From Paenibacillus rhizophilus (lineage in GTDB: Bacteria > Bacillota > Bacilli > Paenibacillales > Paenibacillaceae), in the NCBI RefSeq assembly GCF_003854965.1, contig NZ_RQPI01000014.1, positions 1-64,000 of the forward strand: a stretch of 64,000 bases of DNA. The letters run 5' to 3'. Made by a program: the position numbers and the translations under genes. Every line of letters starts with the position of its first letter. Position 1 is the stretch's first letter. This document shows positions 7,442-15,104 of this stretch, piece after piece. Under the pieces are notes generated by a model, which was not told the DNA's origin, ran no database searches, and was given only the letters and a program-made list of their open reading frames with translations.

Positions 7442-9202
7442 TCAGCGGGCGACTTTCGGCTTGGAGCGCGCCTTGAAGCCAAGTCGGCTCTGCGCTTCTT
7501 CATAGCCGGACAAGGCGGCGCATTCCCGGAAGGCGGCATGCCGGCAGCCGATGCACTGCTCCCTGGAGACGGTCCGGAGCGCTTCGTTGATGGCCTCCCC
7601 CGTATGATCGTAGAACCGGGAAGCGCCGATCCGCTCGTAGAGTCCGGTCTTCCGCAGCAGCTCAAGCGGCTGGGGCTGCATACAGGAGATGAGCAGCTTG
7701 CCGCCCGAACTCTCCAAATGCCTAACAAGCCCCGCCAGATTGCTCTCGCCGGTCGTATCCATCAACGGCACTTTGCTCATCCGCAGAAGAACTACTCTCG
7801 GCTGATCCGGCCCGGCGCCGGGCATCGTGTTCTCAAAACGGTACGCCGCCCCGAAGAACAGCGGGCCCTCCACGTTGTAAATGCCGATCTGCGGGCAGTC
7901 ATGCTCCTCGGAGACCATATGCGGCCCCACTTTGACCGACTCCGGATCGGGCAGCACCTTGGATACCAGGTGAACCTCGCCCATCCGCTTCACAAACAGG
8001 ATAACGGCCAGTACCAGACCCACTTCCACGGCCGCCGTCAGATCGGCGAAGACCGTAAGCAGAAAGGTGATCAGCAGCACCAGCGAATCTCCCGTCCTCG
8101 TCTTGAGCAGATGAAGAAACGCCTTCCGTTCGCTCATATTCCAGGCGACCACCATCAGAATCGGTGACATCGCTGCCAGAGGAATACTGGAAGCATAAGG
8201 GGCGAACAGCAGCAGAATCAGGAATACAACGACGCCGTGAATCACGCCGGACAGCGGGGAAGCGGCCCCGCTCTTGATATTGGTCGCCGTCCGGGCAATC
8301 GCGCCGGTCGCCGGAATCCCGCCGAACAGCGGTGCCGCGATATTGGCGATGCCTTGTCCAATCAGCTCGCGGTTGCTGTCATGCCGGCTGCCGCTCATCC
8401 CGTCGGCCACGACGGCCGACAGCAGCGACTCAATCGCGCCCAGCATGGCAATAAGGAACGCAGGCCGCAGCAGCGACCCGATCCGTTCCCAGGTAATAAC
8501 CGGGAAGTGGAAGCTAGGCAGCGTGTTCGGGATGTCTCCGTAAGCCGAGCCGATCGTCGTTACCTTGCCGCTGAAGAACAGAGCTGCCGTTACAGTGGCA
8601 ACGATCAGACCGATCAGCGAGCCCGGCACCTTCGGAGCGAACCGGACCGCCAGCAGCACCACCGCCAGGCAGATTGCCGCGGTCAGAATACTGTTTAGAT
8701 TAATCGTCGAAAGATGACGGCCGATTTCGCGCATGTTGTCCACGAACTTCTCATGCCGCTCTATCCCCTTCAGACCAAGGAAGCTGGCGATCTGCCCGGT
8801 AAAGATGATGACGGCGATGCCTGCGGTAAATCCGATCGTGACGGGCTTAGGAATGAATTTGATTAAGACGCCGAGCCGGAGCGCACCCATTAAGACAAGA
8901 ATAATACCGGCCATCATGCCCGCAATGAGCAGATTTTCGTAGCCGTACTTCGCTCCAATGGCGAACAGAATCGGGATAAAAGCCCCAGTCGGGCCTCCAA
9001 TCTGAAACTTCGATCCGCCAAACAGAGAAATCAGAATGCCGGCGACGATCGTCGTGTAGATGCCGTATTCCGGCTTGACGCCCGATGCAATAGCAAAAGC
9101 CATTCCCAAAGGAATGGCAATAACGCCGACGATCACGCCGGAAACAAGGTCCTTCCGCAGAGAACTCATGCTGTAGTCCTGAAATCGGCTCCATCCTATC
9201 AT
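7442..9202 (-). CDS. SulP family inorganic anion transporter with STAS domain
   Basis: A 586-residue SulP/SLC26 transporter. The first 400 residues hold the membrane domain with family signatures (DLVSGVIVGVIAIPLGMAFAIASG, GPTGAFIPI, GAIARTATNIKSGAASPLSG). A STAS domain follows near residues 455-555 (IYNVEGPLFFGAAYRFENT, MDTTGESNLAGLVRHLE). The last 35 residues carry three cysteines (CIGCRHAAFREC). SulP proteins move sulfate, bicarbonate or other anions; the substrate is not readable. AAGAAGGT precedes the ATG. It lies 155 bases downstream of an ArsR-type regulator on the same strand, which is likely to control it. Confidence 0.9.
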   Translation of the reverse strand: MIGWSRFQDYSMSSLRKDLVSGVIVGVIAIPLGMAFAIASGVKPEYGIYTTIVAGILISLFGGSKFQIGGPTGAFIPILFAIGAKYGYENLLIAGMMAGIILVLMGALRLGVLIKFIPKPVTIGFTAGIAVIIFTGQIASFLGLKGIERHEKFVDNMREIGRHLSTINLNSILTAAICLAVVLLAVRFAPKVPGSLIGLIVATVTAALFFSGKVTTIGSAYGDIPNTLPSFHFPVITWERIGSLLRPAFLIAMLGAIESLLSAVVADGMSGSRHDSNRELIGQGIANIAAPLFGGIPATGAIARTATNIKSGAASPLSGVIHGVVVFLILLLFAPYASSIPLAAMSPILMVVAWNMSERKAFLHLLKTRTGDSLVLLITFLLTVFADLTAAVEVGLVLAVILFVKRMGEVHLVSKVLPDPESVKVGPHMVSEEHDCPQIGIYNVEGPLFFGAAYRFENTMPGAGPDQPRVVLLRMSKVPLMDTTGESNLAGLVRHLESSGGKLLISCMQPQPLELLRKTGLYERIGASRFYDHTGEAINEALRTVSREQCIGCRHAAFRECAALSGYEEAQSRLGFKARSKPKVAR

Positions 9203-9219
9203 GTTATAACCTTCTTTTC

Positions 9220-9250
9220 TTTGAATATCTGATTATTTGAATATATATGA
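9220..9250. promoter_or_regulatory. Candidate ArsR-family operator upstream of the SulP gene
   Basis: TTTGAATAT occurs twice in direct orientation, at 9220-9228 and 9236-9244, and the part ATATCTGATTATTTGAATAT is a weak dyad. This A+T-rich pattern resembles sites bound by ArsR-type repressors, and it lies 18-48 bases before the SulP start. Assignment to the adjacent regulator is inferred. Confidence 0.35.
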
Positions 9251-9357
9251 CACATTACTCCTGTATTTTTTCGTTGTCAATCCTAAAAAACCGCGATCCT
9301 CCGCAGCCGCACCGCCTGAGAACGCCTTCAATTTAAACCTTGCGGGAGCCGCAGCAT

Positions 9358-9684
9358 TTATTCGCTGCGGATCTCCTCAAGCAGAGAGATGGCGTTGACC
9401 AGGTGGTTATCGAAGATTTGCTTGGCCACGGCCAGCAGATCCTTGATCAGCGGATCACGGAGCGAATAGATGACCGAGGTGCCCTCCTTCACGCTGTTCA
9501 CCACGTTCTTCGCCCGCAGAACGGCGAGCTGCTGCGATACGGCGGAGCCCTCCGAACCCAGAATCGCCTGCATCTCGTTAACGTTCTTCTCCCCTTCGCT
9601 TAGCAGTTCCAAAATACGGATGCGCATCGGATGAGCCAACGCCTTGAAAAACTCGCTTTTAAATTGCTGAATATCACTGTTCAT
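9358..9684 (-). CDS. ArsR-family winged-helix repressor
   Basis: A regulator of about 108 residues with the ArsR winged helix: FKALAHPMRIRILELLSEGEKNVNEMQAILG, then SAVSQQLAVLRAKNVVNSVKEG, then VIYSLRDPLIKDLL. The ELCVCDL metal site of classic ArsR proteins is absent (KNVNEM here), so it probably does not sense metal through that motif. The start at 9684 is chosen because GAGGAG lies ten bases upstream; an earlier in-frame codon at 9726 lacks a site. It precedes the SulP gene on the same strand, so it may sense a signal tied to anion uptake. Confidence 0.88.
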   Translation of the reverse strand: MNSDIQQFKSEFFKALAHPMRIRILELLSEGEKNVNEMQAILGSEGSAVSQQLAVLRAKNVVNSVKEGTSVIYSLRDPLIKDLLAVAKQIFDNHLVNAISLLEEIRSE

Positions 9685-9830
9685 ATCACTTCTGCTCCTC
9701 ACAGCTTCTTTCAATCTTCGCTTCAAGCTTAACGTCCGTTATATAAGCATACCCATGGAAGCCACCCCGCACAAGCCCGCCTCCTGCAGACGCTGCCCCG
9801 CCGTACGCGGAAATAGCGGTCCATTCTGCG

Positions 9831-10211
9831 CTAGTAAGCGGCCGGATAGATACGGAGGATTCCGGCCGTAAGCTCCACTGTGCCGCCAATCGCCATAGGC
9901 TCGCCGAGGCATTCGAACATAATCAGTGACTCTCCGAGCCGCATATAGGCTGTTCCGTCCTCCTCGATATCCTCCAGCGTACCGGTCAGGACGTTCTTGC
10001 CGGCTTCTATCGAAACCGCCGGCGGCTGTCCGGGTGCCGGGACGAGGTCGACCCATTTGATGAAGAGCTCGGGAAGCTCAAACTCGGCCTCGCATTCCTC
10101 TCCTGGAACAAAGGGGGAAGCGCCGAGCCATTGCCCCTTGCCCTCGCCATAGGCCGAGGCGAAATAGACTTCGCCATGGCGCTCTGCGGCGCGGGTTATC
10201 GATATTTTCAT
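9831..10211 (-). CDS. Hypothetical protein
   Basis: A 126-residue protein I do not recognise. It is predicted mostly beta, acidic and soluble, with no signal peptide or membrane segment (MKISITRAAERHGEVYFASAYGEG, FELPELFIKWVDLVP, GTAYMRLGESLIMFECLGEP). The ATG at 10211 has AGAGGTGG upstream; a longer reading from 10274 has none. It is transcribed leftward, divergently from the nitrilase-family gene, with about 170 bases between the two starts. No function is proposed. Confidence 0.65.
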   Translation of the reverse strand: MKISITRAAERHGEVYFASAYGEGKGQWLGASPFVPGEECEAEFELPELFIKWVDLVPAPGQPPAVSIEAGKNVLTGTLEDIEEDGTAYMRLGESLIMFECLGEPMAIGGTVELTAGILRIYPAAY

Positions 10212-10267
10212 GTCCGCCACCTCTTTCCTTCCGGTATCTCCTCTTTTTTTACTTTCTCCAGCCGATT

Positions 10268-10298
10268 TTGTCAATATCGGGGATTGTCAATATCGGGG
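10268..10298. repeat. Two tandem copies of a 16-base unit
   Basis: TTGTCAATATCGGGGA at 10268-10283 is followed directly by TTGTCAATATCGGGG and then another TTGTC. It lies in the divergent region between the hypothetical gene and the nitrilase-family gene. It may be a short tandem duplication or a paired binding site; nothing else supports either reading. Confidence 0.5.
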
Positions 10299-10384
10299 TT
10301 GTCCCCGGGAAGACAAGCCGGGCCCCCGTATTGCTTTGAGCACCGGGGAAACGTATAGTGCTATACATAAGGAGGTAGACGCAA

Positions 10385-11164
10385 ATGAAAGTTTCCCTGC
10401 TTCAGCTCGACATCGCCTTCGGCAATCCGGAGGACAACTACGCCGCAGCGGAACGCGCCATCCGCCTTGCGGCTGCGAGGCAGCCGGACTGTCTTCTGCT
10501 GCCCGAGCTGTGGACGACCGGCTACGACTTGACGCGTCTCAGTGAAATGGCCGATCCTGAAGGAACGGCGGCATTAGCGTTTATCGGCGGCTTGGCCAAA
10601 GAATACGGCATTAACATTGTCGCAGGCTCCACCTCCTGGCAGCGCGCGGGCGGCGCAACCAACACCATGTTCGCCGTGAACCGCGAGGGCCTGCCTGTCT
10701 TGGAATACAACAAGCTGCATCTGTTCCGTCTTATGGATGAGCACCTGTATCTCCAGCCGGGCTCGTCTAAGGGCCTGTTCGATCTGGACGGGACTCCCTG
10801 CGCCGGCGTTATCTGCTACGATATCCGGTTTCCGGAATGGATACGCGCCCATATGGTTTCCGGTGCCGAGGTGCTGTTCGCCGCCGCCGAATGGCCGCTG
10901 CCGCGCCTTGCCCACTGGCGCGCGCTGCTCGTCAGCCGGGCGATTGAGAACCAATGCTATGTTGTCGCCTGCAACCGGGCGGGCTCCGATCCCGCCAATG
11001 TTTTTGCCGGGCATTCCATGATTATCGATCCATGGGGAGAAATTGTCTGCGAAGCGGGCGAAGGGGAAGAAATCGTGTCCGGCGAGCTTGATCTGGCCAA
11101 AGTGCGGGAAGCCCGGCGTCAAATTCCGGTATTTACCGACCGGAGACCCGAACTGTACACATGA
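10385..11164 (+). CDS. Carbon-nitrogen hydrolase (nitrilase superfamily, omega-amidase-like)
   Basis: A 259-residue enzyme with the full catalytic triad of the nitrilase superfamily: Glu41 in LLLPELWTTGYD, Lys near residue 107 in YNKLHLF, and Cys near residue 142 in GVICYDIRFPEW. The length and the motif spacing fit the omega-amidase/YafV branch, which hydrolyses alpha-keto-glutaramate or the methionine-salvage equivalent; the precise substrate is inferred. It is cytoplasmic. AAGGAGG sits nine bases before the ATG, just after a small dyad (GTATAG/CTATAC at 10353-10366). It ends before a cluster of tandem hairpins. Confidence 0.88.
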   Translation: MKVSLLQLDIAFGNPEDNYAAAERAIRLAAARQPDCLLLPELWTTGYDLTRLSEMADPEGTAALAFIGGLAKEYGINIVAGSTSWQRAGGATNTMFAVNREGLPVLEYNKLHLFRLMDEHLYLQPGSSKGLFDLDGTPCAGVICYDIRFPEWIRAHMVSGAEVLFAAAEWPLPRLAHWRALLVSRAIENQCYVVACNRAGSDPANVFAGHSMIIDPWGEIVCEAGEGEEIVSGELDLAKVREARRQIPVFTDRRPELYT

Positions 11165-11194
11165 TGGAGCAAGCATCCCCCGGCCCTTGAAAAA

Positions 11195-11369
11195 AAGAAA
11201 CGGCGCTGCCGTCCAAGCTGGAGGCAATGCCGTTTCTGGCCGATGTAATAACAAGAAGAAACGGCGCTACCGTCCAAGCTGGAGGCAATGCCGCTTCTCT
11301 CTGACATTCTTACAAGAAGAAACGGCTGCGCCGCCCTGCAAGGGTGCGGTGCAGCCGTTTCCCCTAAGG
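11195..11369. repeat. Three tandem hairpins with an exact 61-base period
   Basis: Copies begin at 11195, 11256 and 11317, each with AAGAAACGGC. The first two are nearly identical; the third keeps the ends but has a different interior. Each closes on itself: AGAAACGGC with GCCGTTTCT in copy 1, a near match in copy 2, and GAAACGGCTGC with GCAGCCGTTTC in copy 3. They lie between convergent genes and probably act as a bidirectional terminator array. Confidence 0.8.
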
Positions 11370-11432
11370 TCGCTAAACCTCCGAGGAAGCTCTTGTCGGC
11401 AGCTGCCGACAGCTAAAGGGATAGGCCCGCCG

Positions 11433-11729
11433 TTACACGTTTGCCTGTTCGGCGCTATATACCTTCACGTCCAGCGGCGCGGACAGGAATTCCCCCGCCT
11501 TGCCCGCAAAGGCCGTGAAATGGCTGGTTGCGTTATGGAACTTCACAGCCTCGGAATCACGCCAGGTTTCGACCATGATGAACACATTCTTTTGCTCCGA
11601 ATGCTCGTACAATTCATAGGACAGGTTTCCCTCTTCCGCCTGGCTAGCGGCCACCAGCGGCCCCGTCTCGGCCAAAAAGGTCTCTCTGCGTTCCGGATTC
11701 ACATGAAAAACGGCATGAATAATGATCAT
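11433..11729 (-). CDS. Putative quinol monooxygenase (ABM domain)
   Basis: A 98-residue ABM-fold protein. MIIIHAVFHVNPERRETFLAE, then EEGNLSYELYEHSEQKNVFIMVETWRDSEAVKFHNATSHF, are typical of the YgiN/quinol monooxygenase branch, with the family's central W and H residues present. Its relatives oxidise quinols or act on small aromatics; the substrate here is unknown. It precedes the nitroreductase's 3' end, and the two leftward genes are 54 bases apart, so they may share a transcript. Confidence 0.85.
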   Translation of the reverse strand: MIIIHAVFHVNPERRETFLAETGPLVAASQAEEGNLSYELYEHSEQKNVFIMVETWRDSEAVKFHNATSHFTAFAGKAGEFLSAPLDVKVYSAEQANV

Positions 11730-11783
11730 AATTTCGATTTCCCTCCTTGTCGTGTTCCTCTATATTTTACGCTCTAAATCTAA

Positions 11784-12419
11784 TTATTTCCATTCGGCGA
11801 TTTTGTTGATCGGCAGTCGAACCGAATTGAAGCCTTCCTCCGCCGCTTTGCCGATGGAGAGAAGCATTACGGGCGCATACCGTTCTTTATCCATACCGAA
11901 GACTTCGGAGACCTTGTCCTTTTCATAGCCGCCGATCGCATTCGTATCGTAGCCGTGGGCGCGGGCGACCAGCATAAGCTGCATCGTGGCCAGACCGGCG
12001 TCAATCAGCACGGTCTCTTTGTTGACTTGCGGCGGCAGGGTGGAAAAATACTTGGTCAGCCCGGCAATCTGTCTTTCCTTCACTTCAGCCGGCATCCATC
12101 CGCGCTCTACGGCGGTGCCGTAAATCTCTTCGGCATAGTCGAAGCTGTTCAAGTCCGCGAAGATGGCTATCACCGCCGCAGAGGTCTCTACCTGCACCTT
12201 GTTGAACAGGGCGAGCGGGGCCAGAGCCGCCTTTCCTTCCGGACTTTCGATCACGAGAAAACGCCAGGGCTGCATGTTGACCGAAGAAGGCGCCAGCGTC
12301 GCTTCCGTAAGAATTTGCGTCATTTCCTCTTTGCTGATTTTAACGGCAGGGTCGTATTTCCGGATCGATCGGCGTTTTGTAATAATTTCGGTAAAATCGT
12401 TGTTCATCGTCTTGTTCAT
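11784..12419 (-). CDS. Nitroreductase family oxidoreductase
   Basis: A 211-residue FMN-dependent nitroreductase. The FMN-binding signature RRSIRKYDPAVKISKEEM opens the protein, followed by APSSVNMQPWRFLVIES near residue 45, the dimer helix DAGLATMQLMLVARAHGYDT near residue 140, and the family's C-terminal GKAAEEGFNSVRLPINKI. It is expected to reduce nitro groups or quinones with NAD(P)H in the cytosol. The monooxygenase-like gene lies 54 bases downstream on the same strand. Confidence 0.9.
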   Translation of the reverse strand: MNKTMNNDFTEIITKRRSIRKYDPAVKISKEEMTQILTEATLAPSSVNMQPWRFLVIESPEGKAALAPLALFNKVQVETSAAVIAIFADLNSFDYAEEIYGTAVERGWMPAEVKERQIAGLTKYFSTLPPQVNKETVLIDAGLATMQLMLVARAHGYDTNAIGGYEKDKVSEVFGMDKERYAPVMLLSIGKAAEEGFNSVRLPINKIAEWK

Positions 12420-12559
12420 GCGTATAGCTCTCCTCTTTTATAAAAAATTTCAAATTCATATGCGTTCAATCTAGGAAGCTCTTTCTCTTATATAAATTGT
12501 AAAAGATTAATTTTTATATGATTTATGTTACAAGCCGTTCATTCGCCTGCGGGCGATGA

Positions 12560-12830
12560 TGTAAAAATGAAAGAAGTTGAAACGTTTCTTGGGCCGGAAA
12601 TCTCTAAATTAAGGCGAAAAGGAGGCGGAACGTTCTTCGCTAATTTAGGAGGGAATGATAAGCAAATAATGCAAAAACCTGAAATTGTGCATCTTTTTAT
12701 CACCTGCGAACAGCTATTGTATCACATGCCTACGAAAATACATGTATTTCCCCGCTCAGCATCAAATTCGGTCAGCACAGCCTCAAATTCCTGCATGATA
12801 GCAGGAATTCCTTATGAATAAACACTTTGG
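12560..12830. repeat. Candidate dispersed intergenic repeat, copy 2
   Basis: It shares with 4021-4240 the AATTCCTGC/GCAGGAATT arms (12786-12794 and 12801-12809) and the ATTGTGCA...AACAGCTAT arrangement. The similarity is mosaic rather than continuous. Confidence 0.42.
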
Positions 12831-12967
12831 GTAAAAAAAGCTGCACTTGGGCTGTTTTGCAGGGCGCTGAACCAAAACCAGTAATCCCCCTGACCCCGTC
12901 AATTGATATTGGAGCGATTGTCCGATTCCTGACCAGATCTGATGGAGGAAATGTCGAATAGAACAAC

Positions 12968-13012
12968 AGAAGCCGGCAAGTCTTTCGATAACCGGAAGAC
13001 CTGCTGGCTTCT
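12968..13012. terminator. Long imperfect stem-loop downstream of lipL
   Basis: AGAAGCCGGCAAGTCTT at 12968-12984 pairs with 12996-13012 at 15 of 17 positions around an 11-base loop. It lies 50 bases beyond the LipL stop. The minus-strand side after the stem is T-rich but not a clean run, so termination is likely rather than certain. Confidence 0.5.
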
Positions 13013-13064
13013 TAGCATTTGCATATAGGACAGCCGCATATCTATAACGCCGCTCAAACACCTC

Positions 13065-13982
13065 TCACTGGGCGTACCGCTCGCGCAGCATCTTTGCCGC
13101 TTCCAGCACCCTTGGATCACCGTACCCGAGACTGTAGCCGGTCTCCGCCGCCAGATCGGCAGCCGTGGCCAGCCGCGTGCCCCGGGCTGCAACCGCCTTT
13201 CGGACTCCGTCCGCGAACACGGCCGCCGAATCCGGGCCGCCCAGCTCGCCGAGTCCGCCGATGGTCTCGGGCCGCACCGCGGGATAGTCCAGGCCCGAAG
13301 CGCCGCAGACGGCTTCCTCGTAGAAGCGGCGCACCAGCTCGCCGCGCTCCTGTCCCGAGCCGCTTACAACGACAAAAGCATGCACAAAGTAGGCATGGCT
13401 CTGCCGTCGCTGGGCGATGCCGCAAAATTTCCGGCCCCCGATGGACAGGTCGTAATCGCCGGGGCAGTAAGAGCCTTTGACTTCTCCCGCCGTGATTCGC
13501 GCGGCGGCGGAAGGATGGGAGAAACCTGCCGCCTCCGCAATCAGGGAGGCCAGGAGGCGGAAATCACGGTGGAAATCGAGCGTTCCCCGGCCCTTAGGCA
13601 AGATCAGGGAGACGTTGACGACTCCCGCATCGAGGGGAACCGCCGCGCCGCCGGAATGTCTGACCGCCGTGCGGACGCCGCGCGCTTCCAGGCTCTGCAT
13701 CGCCTGCCCTGCGCAAGGCAGGCGGCTGTCCCGAAGCCCAATCGCCACTCCGCCGGGATGGCTCCATAAATGCACCGAAGGAGGCACAAGCCCCGCGCCG
13801 ACATCCCGGCACAGCGTTTCTTCAAAGGCAAAGGGGATCAGCATATCGCCGTCCCCCTCTTTTTCCGCAGAGCTGCCGGACAGATGTTCAAAGATCGCCA
13901 TGCGTCCGGGAAGCGCTCCTGCCGGATCGGGATGATGCTCGTCCAATCCGCTTGATTGGCTGATTTCGCTTAAATGGTCCAT
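13065..13982 (-). CDS. lipL: Octanoyl-[GcvH]:protein N-octanoyltransferase, LipL-like
   Basis: A 305-residue member of the lipoate ligase/octanoyltransferase fold. The segment GSYCPGDYDLSIGGRKFCGIAQRR near residue 165 holds the cysteine used by LipM/LipL-type amidotransferases and the conserved lysine. RHSGGAAVPLDAGVVNVSLILP near residue 95 is the binding-loop motif. In Firmicutes LipL moves octanoyl or lipoyl groups from GcvH to E2 subunits; that role is inferred from the motifs. The ATG at 13982 overlaps the upstream gene by 13 bases and has only a weak site. An ATG at 13901 with AGGAG 14 bases upstream is a possible alternative start. Confidence 0.8.
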   Translation of the reverse strand: MDHLSEISQSSGLDEHHPDPAGALPGRMAIFEHLSGSSAEKEGDGDMLIPFAFEETLCRDVGAGLVPPSVHLWSHPGGVAIGLRDSRLPCAGQAMQSLEARGVRTAVRHSGGAAVPLDAGVVNVSLILPKGRGTLDFHRDFRLLASLIAEAAGFSHPSAAARITAGEVKGSYCPGDYDLSIGGRKFCGIAQRRQSHAYFVHAFVVVSGSGQERGELVRRFYEEAVCGASGLDYPAVRPETIGGLGELGGPDSAAVFADGVRKAVAARGTRLATAADLAAETGYSLGYGDPRVLEAAKMLRERYAQ

Positions 13983-14938
13983 TGATCATGTATGATGCCT
14001 ACCAGCATCCACTGCCCGCCTTCCTTGACGAATGCAAGCCGCAGGCTCTGCCAATCCATCCCGGCATACTGCGGATCGAACCCGTCGTAATGGTATTCGA
14101 CCAAGATGGCATCCGGGTACGCATTCCGCGCATTATTCAGCGAATTGCCGGTGCCGATGGTCTGATTGTAGCCCATTTCCGGCGCGTCCGCAAAGTCGGC
14201 GCTGTATATGAATTTATTGTAATACTGGGCAAAGGTCAGCTTGATCGGATCACCTGTACCGTCATAGGCGCCCCAGGTCCGGACGGTCTGATCCGTTCCG
14301 ACCGCCGCGATTTCGCTCCAGCTCAATACAATGTCCTTCGCGGTGTCTACATGCCCGTACGGCGAGAAGCGAACACCCTTTGAATGAATCATGGATGAAA
14401 GAGTGTTCCAGTCTTTCTTCTTCAGGGCCAGCACCGCCTCTTCGGCGCGGTCCGCAATGGCTGCCTTCGCGCTCACCGGGTCAAGCGGCAGCACAATGTT
14501 AGCCGTGCCCGTCCGCACGTTCCAGGTTAACGTCCCGCCCATGCTCTCGGCTGAGAAACGCAGCGGAATATACACCCGGCCGCCACGGATTTCGGCAGGA
14601 ACATCCAGCAGGACGGTCCCGCCGTCTCTGACCGCCTGGCTGCTCCCGGCCGTGATTTTGGCCAGGTGCGGAGCTTTCCGAATCGTCGCCGTGCGGGTCG
14701 CCGCATCCCAGGACAGCTGCGCTCCCATCCCTGCCGCCATTTCCCGAAGGGGGACCATCACTCTTCCTTGCTTGACATAAGCCTGAGACTGAAGCTTCAG
14801 AGTTGCCCCATTGATTGTCACGGACACCGTTCTGGCCGGGACAGCAGCCTGTGCGGAAGGCGTTCCGCCAGAACCCAATCCCGTAATCGTAGCGGTTAGA
14901 CCGAGGCCGATCCAGACCGCCGCTATTTTTTTAAACAT
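13970..14938 (-). CDS. Secreted copper-amine-oxidase N-domain (stalk) protein
   Basis: A secreted protein of about 322 residues. A signal peptide (KK, then a hydrophobic run, then AQAAVPA) leads into a copper amine oxidase N-terminal domain: VSVTINGATLKLQSQAYVKQGRVMVPLREMAAGMGAQLSWD near residues 38-80, followed by a second VYIPLRFSAESMGGTLTWN. These 'stalk' domains are very common in Paenibacillus surface proteins and do not carry oxidase activity. The last 160 residues form a separate domain (AEEAVLALKKKDWNTLSSMIHSKG) that I do not recognise. The ATG at 14938 has GGAGAAAGGG upstream. It is followed directly by lipL on the same strand. Confidence 0.8.
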   Translation of the reverse strand: MFKKIAAVWIGLGLTATITGLGSGGTPSAQAAVPARTVSVTINGATLKLQSQAYVKQGRVMVPLREMAAGMGAQLSWDAATRTATIRKAPHLAKITAGSSQAVRDGGTVLLDVPAEIRGGRVYIPLRFSAESMGGTLTWNVRTGTANIVLPLDPVSAKAAIADRAEEAVLALKKKDWNTLSSMIHSKGVRFSPYGHVDTAKDIVLSWSEIAAVGTDQTVRTWGAYDGTGDPIKLTFAQYYNKFIYSADFADAPEMGYNQTIGTGNSLNNARNAYPDAILVEYHYDGFDPQYAGMDWQSLRLAFVKEGGQWMLVGIIHDQWTI

Positions 14939-15104
14939 CTGTCTCACCCTTTCTCCAGCATATAATTGTAATGTGACTATAATCACGCTATTCTAAAATT
15001 AAGACGCTCTGAATACACAAAAGGTTACACACCATTTATTACCGCTTTGCTCAATCTTCTGAAGCACGGTCCCGCAGGTGACTATGAGTTGGGAGTGATA
15101 ACTA

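Larger units (their letters stand above)
12420..13064. other. Non-coding stretch with repeat-like sequence and hairpins
   Basis: No convincing gene is present in either direction. The part 12560-12830 resembles the repeat at 4021-4240. It contains TAAATTAAGGCGAA facing a near complement TTCGCTAATTTA, and a perfect 9-base hairpin AATTCCTGC/GCAGGAATT at 12786-12809. A long stem-loop at 12968-13012 lies close to the LipL stop. Short open frames here lack ribosome binding sites and family resemblance. Confidence 0.55.

Noticed and set aside
6719..8167. A 482-codon open frame on the plus strand.
   Set aside because: It lies antisense to the DUF1361 and SulP genes, both of which have clear family motifs and ribosome sites. 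The frame has none and its composition is that of a high-GC antisense shadow.
11195..11369. Regularly spaced repeats that might suggest a CRISPR array.
   Set aside because: Units are 61 bases with self-complementary ends and no variable spacers between constant repeats; no cas genes are nearby.
12525..12821. A 98-codon frame on the plus strand in the gap before lipL.
   Set aside because: It lies inside the repeat-like stretch, lacks a ribosome site and contains the perfect AATTCCTGC hairpin; no family resemblance.
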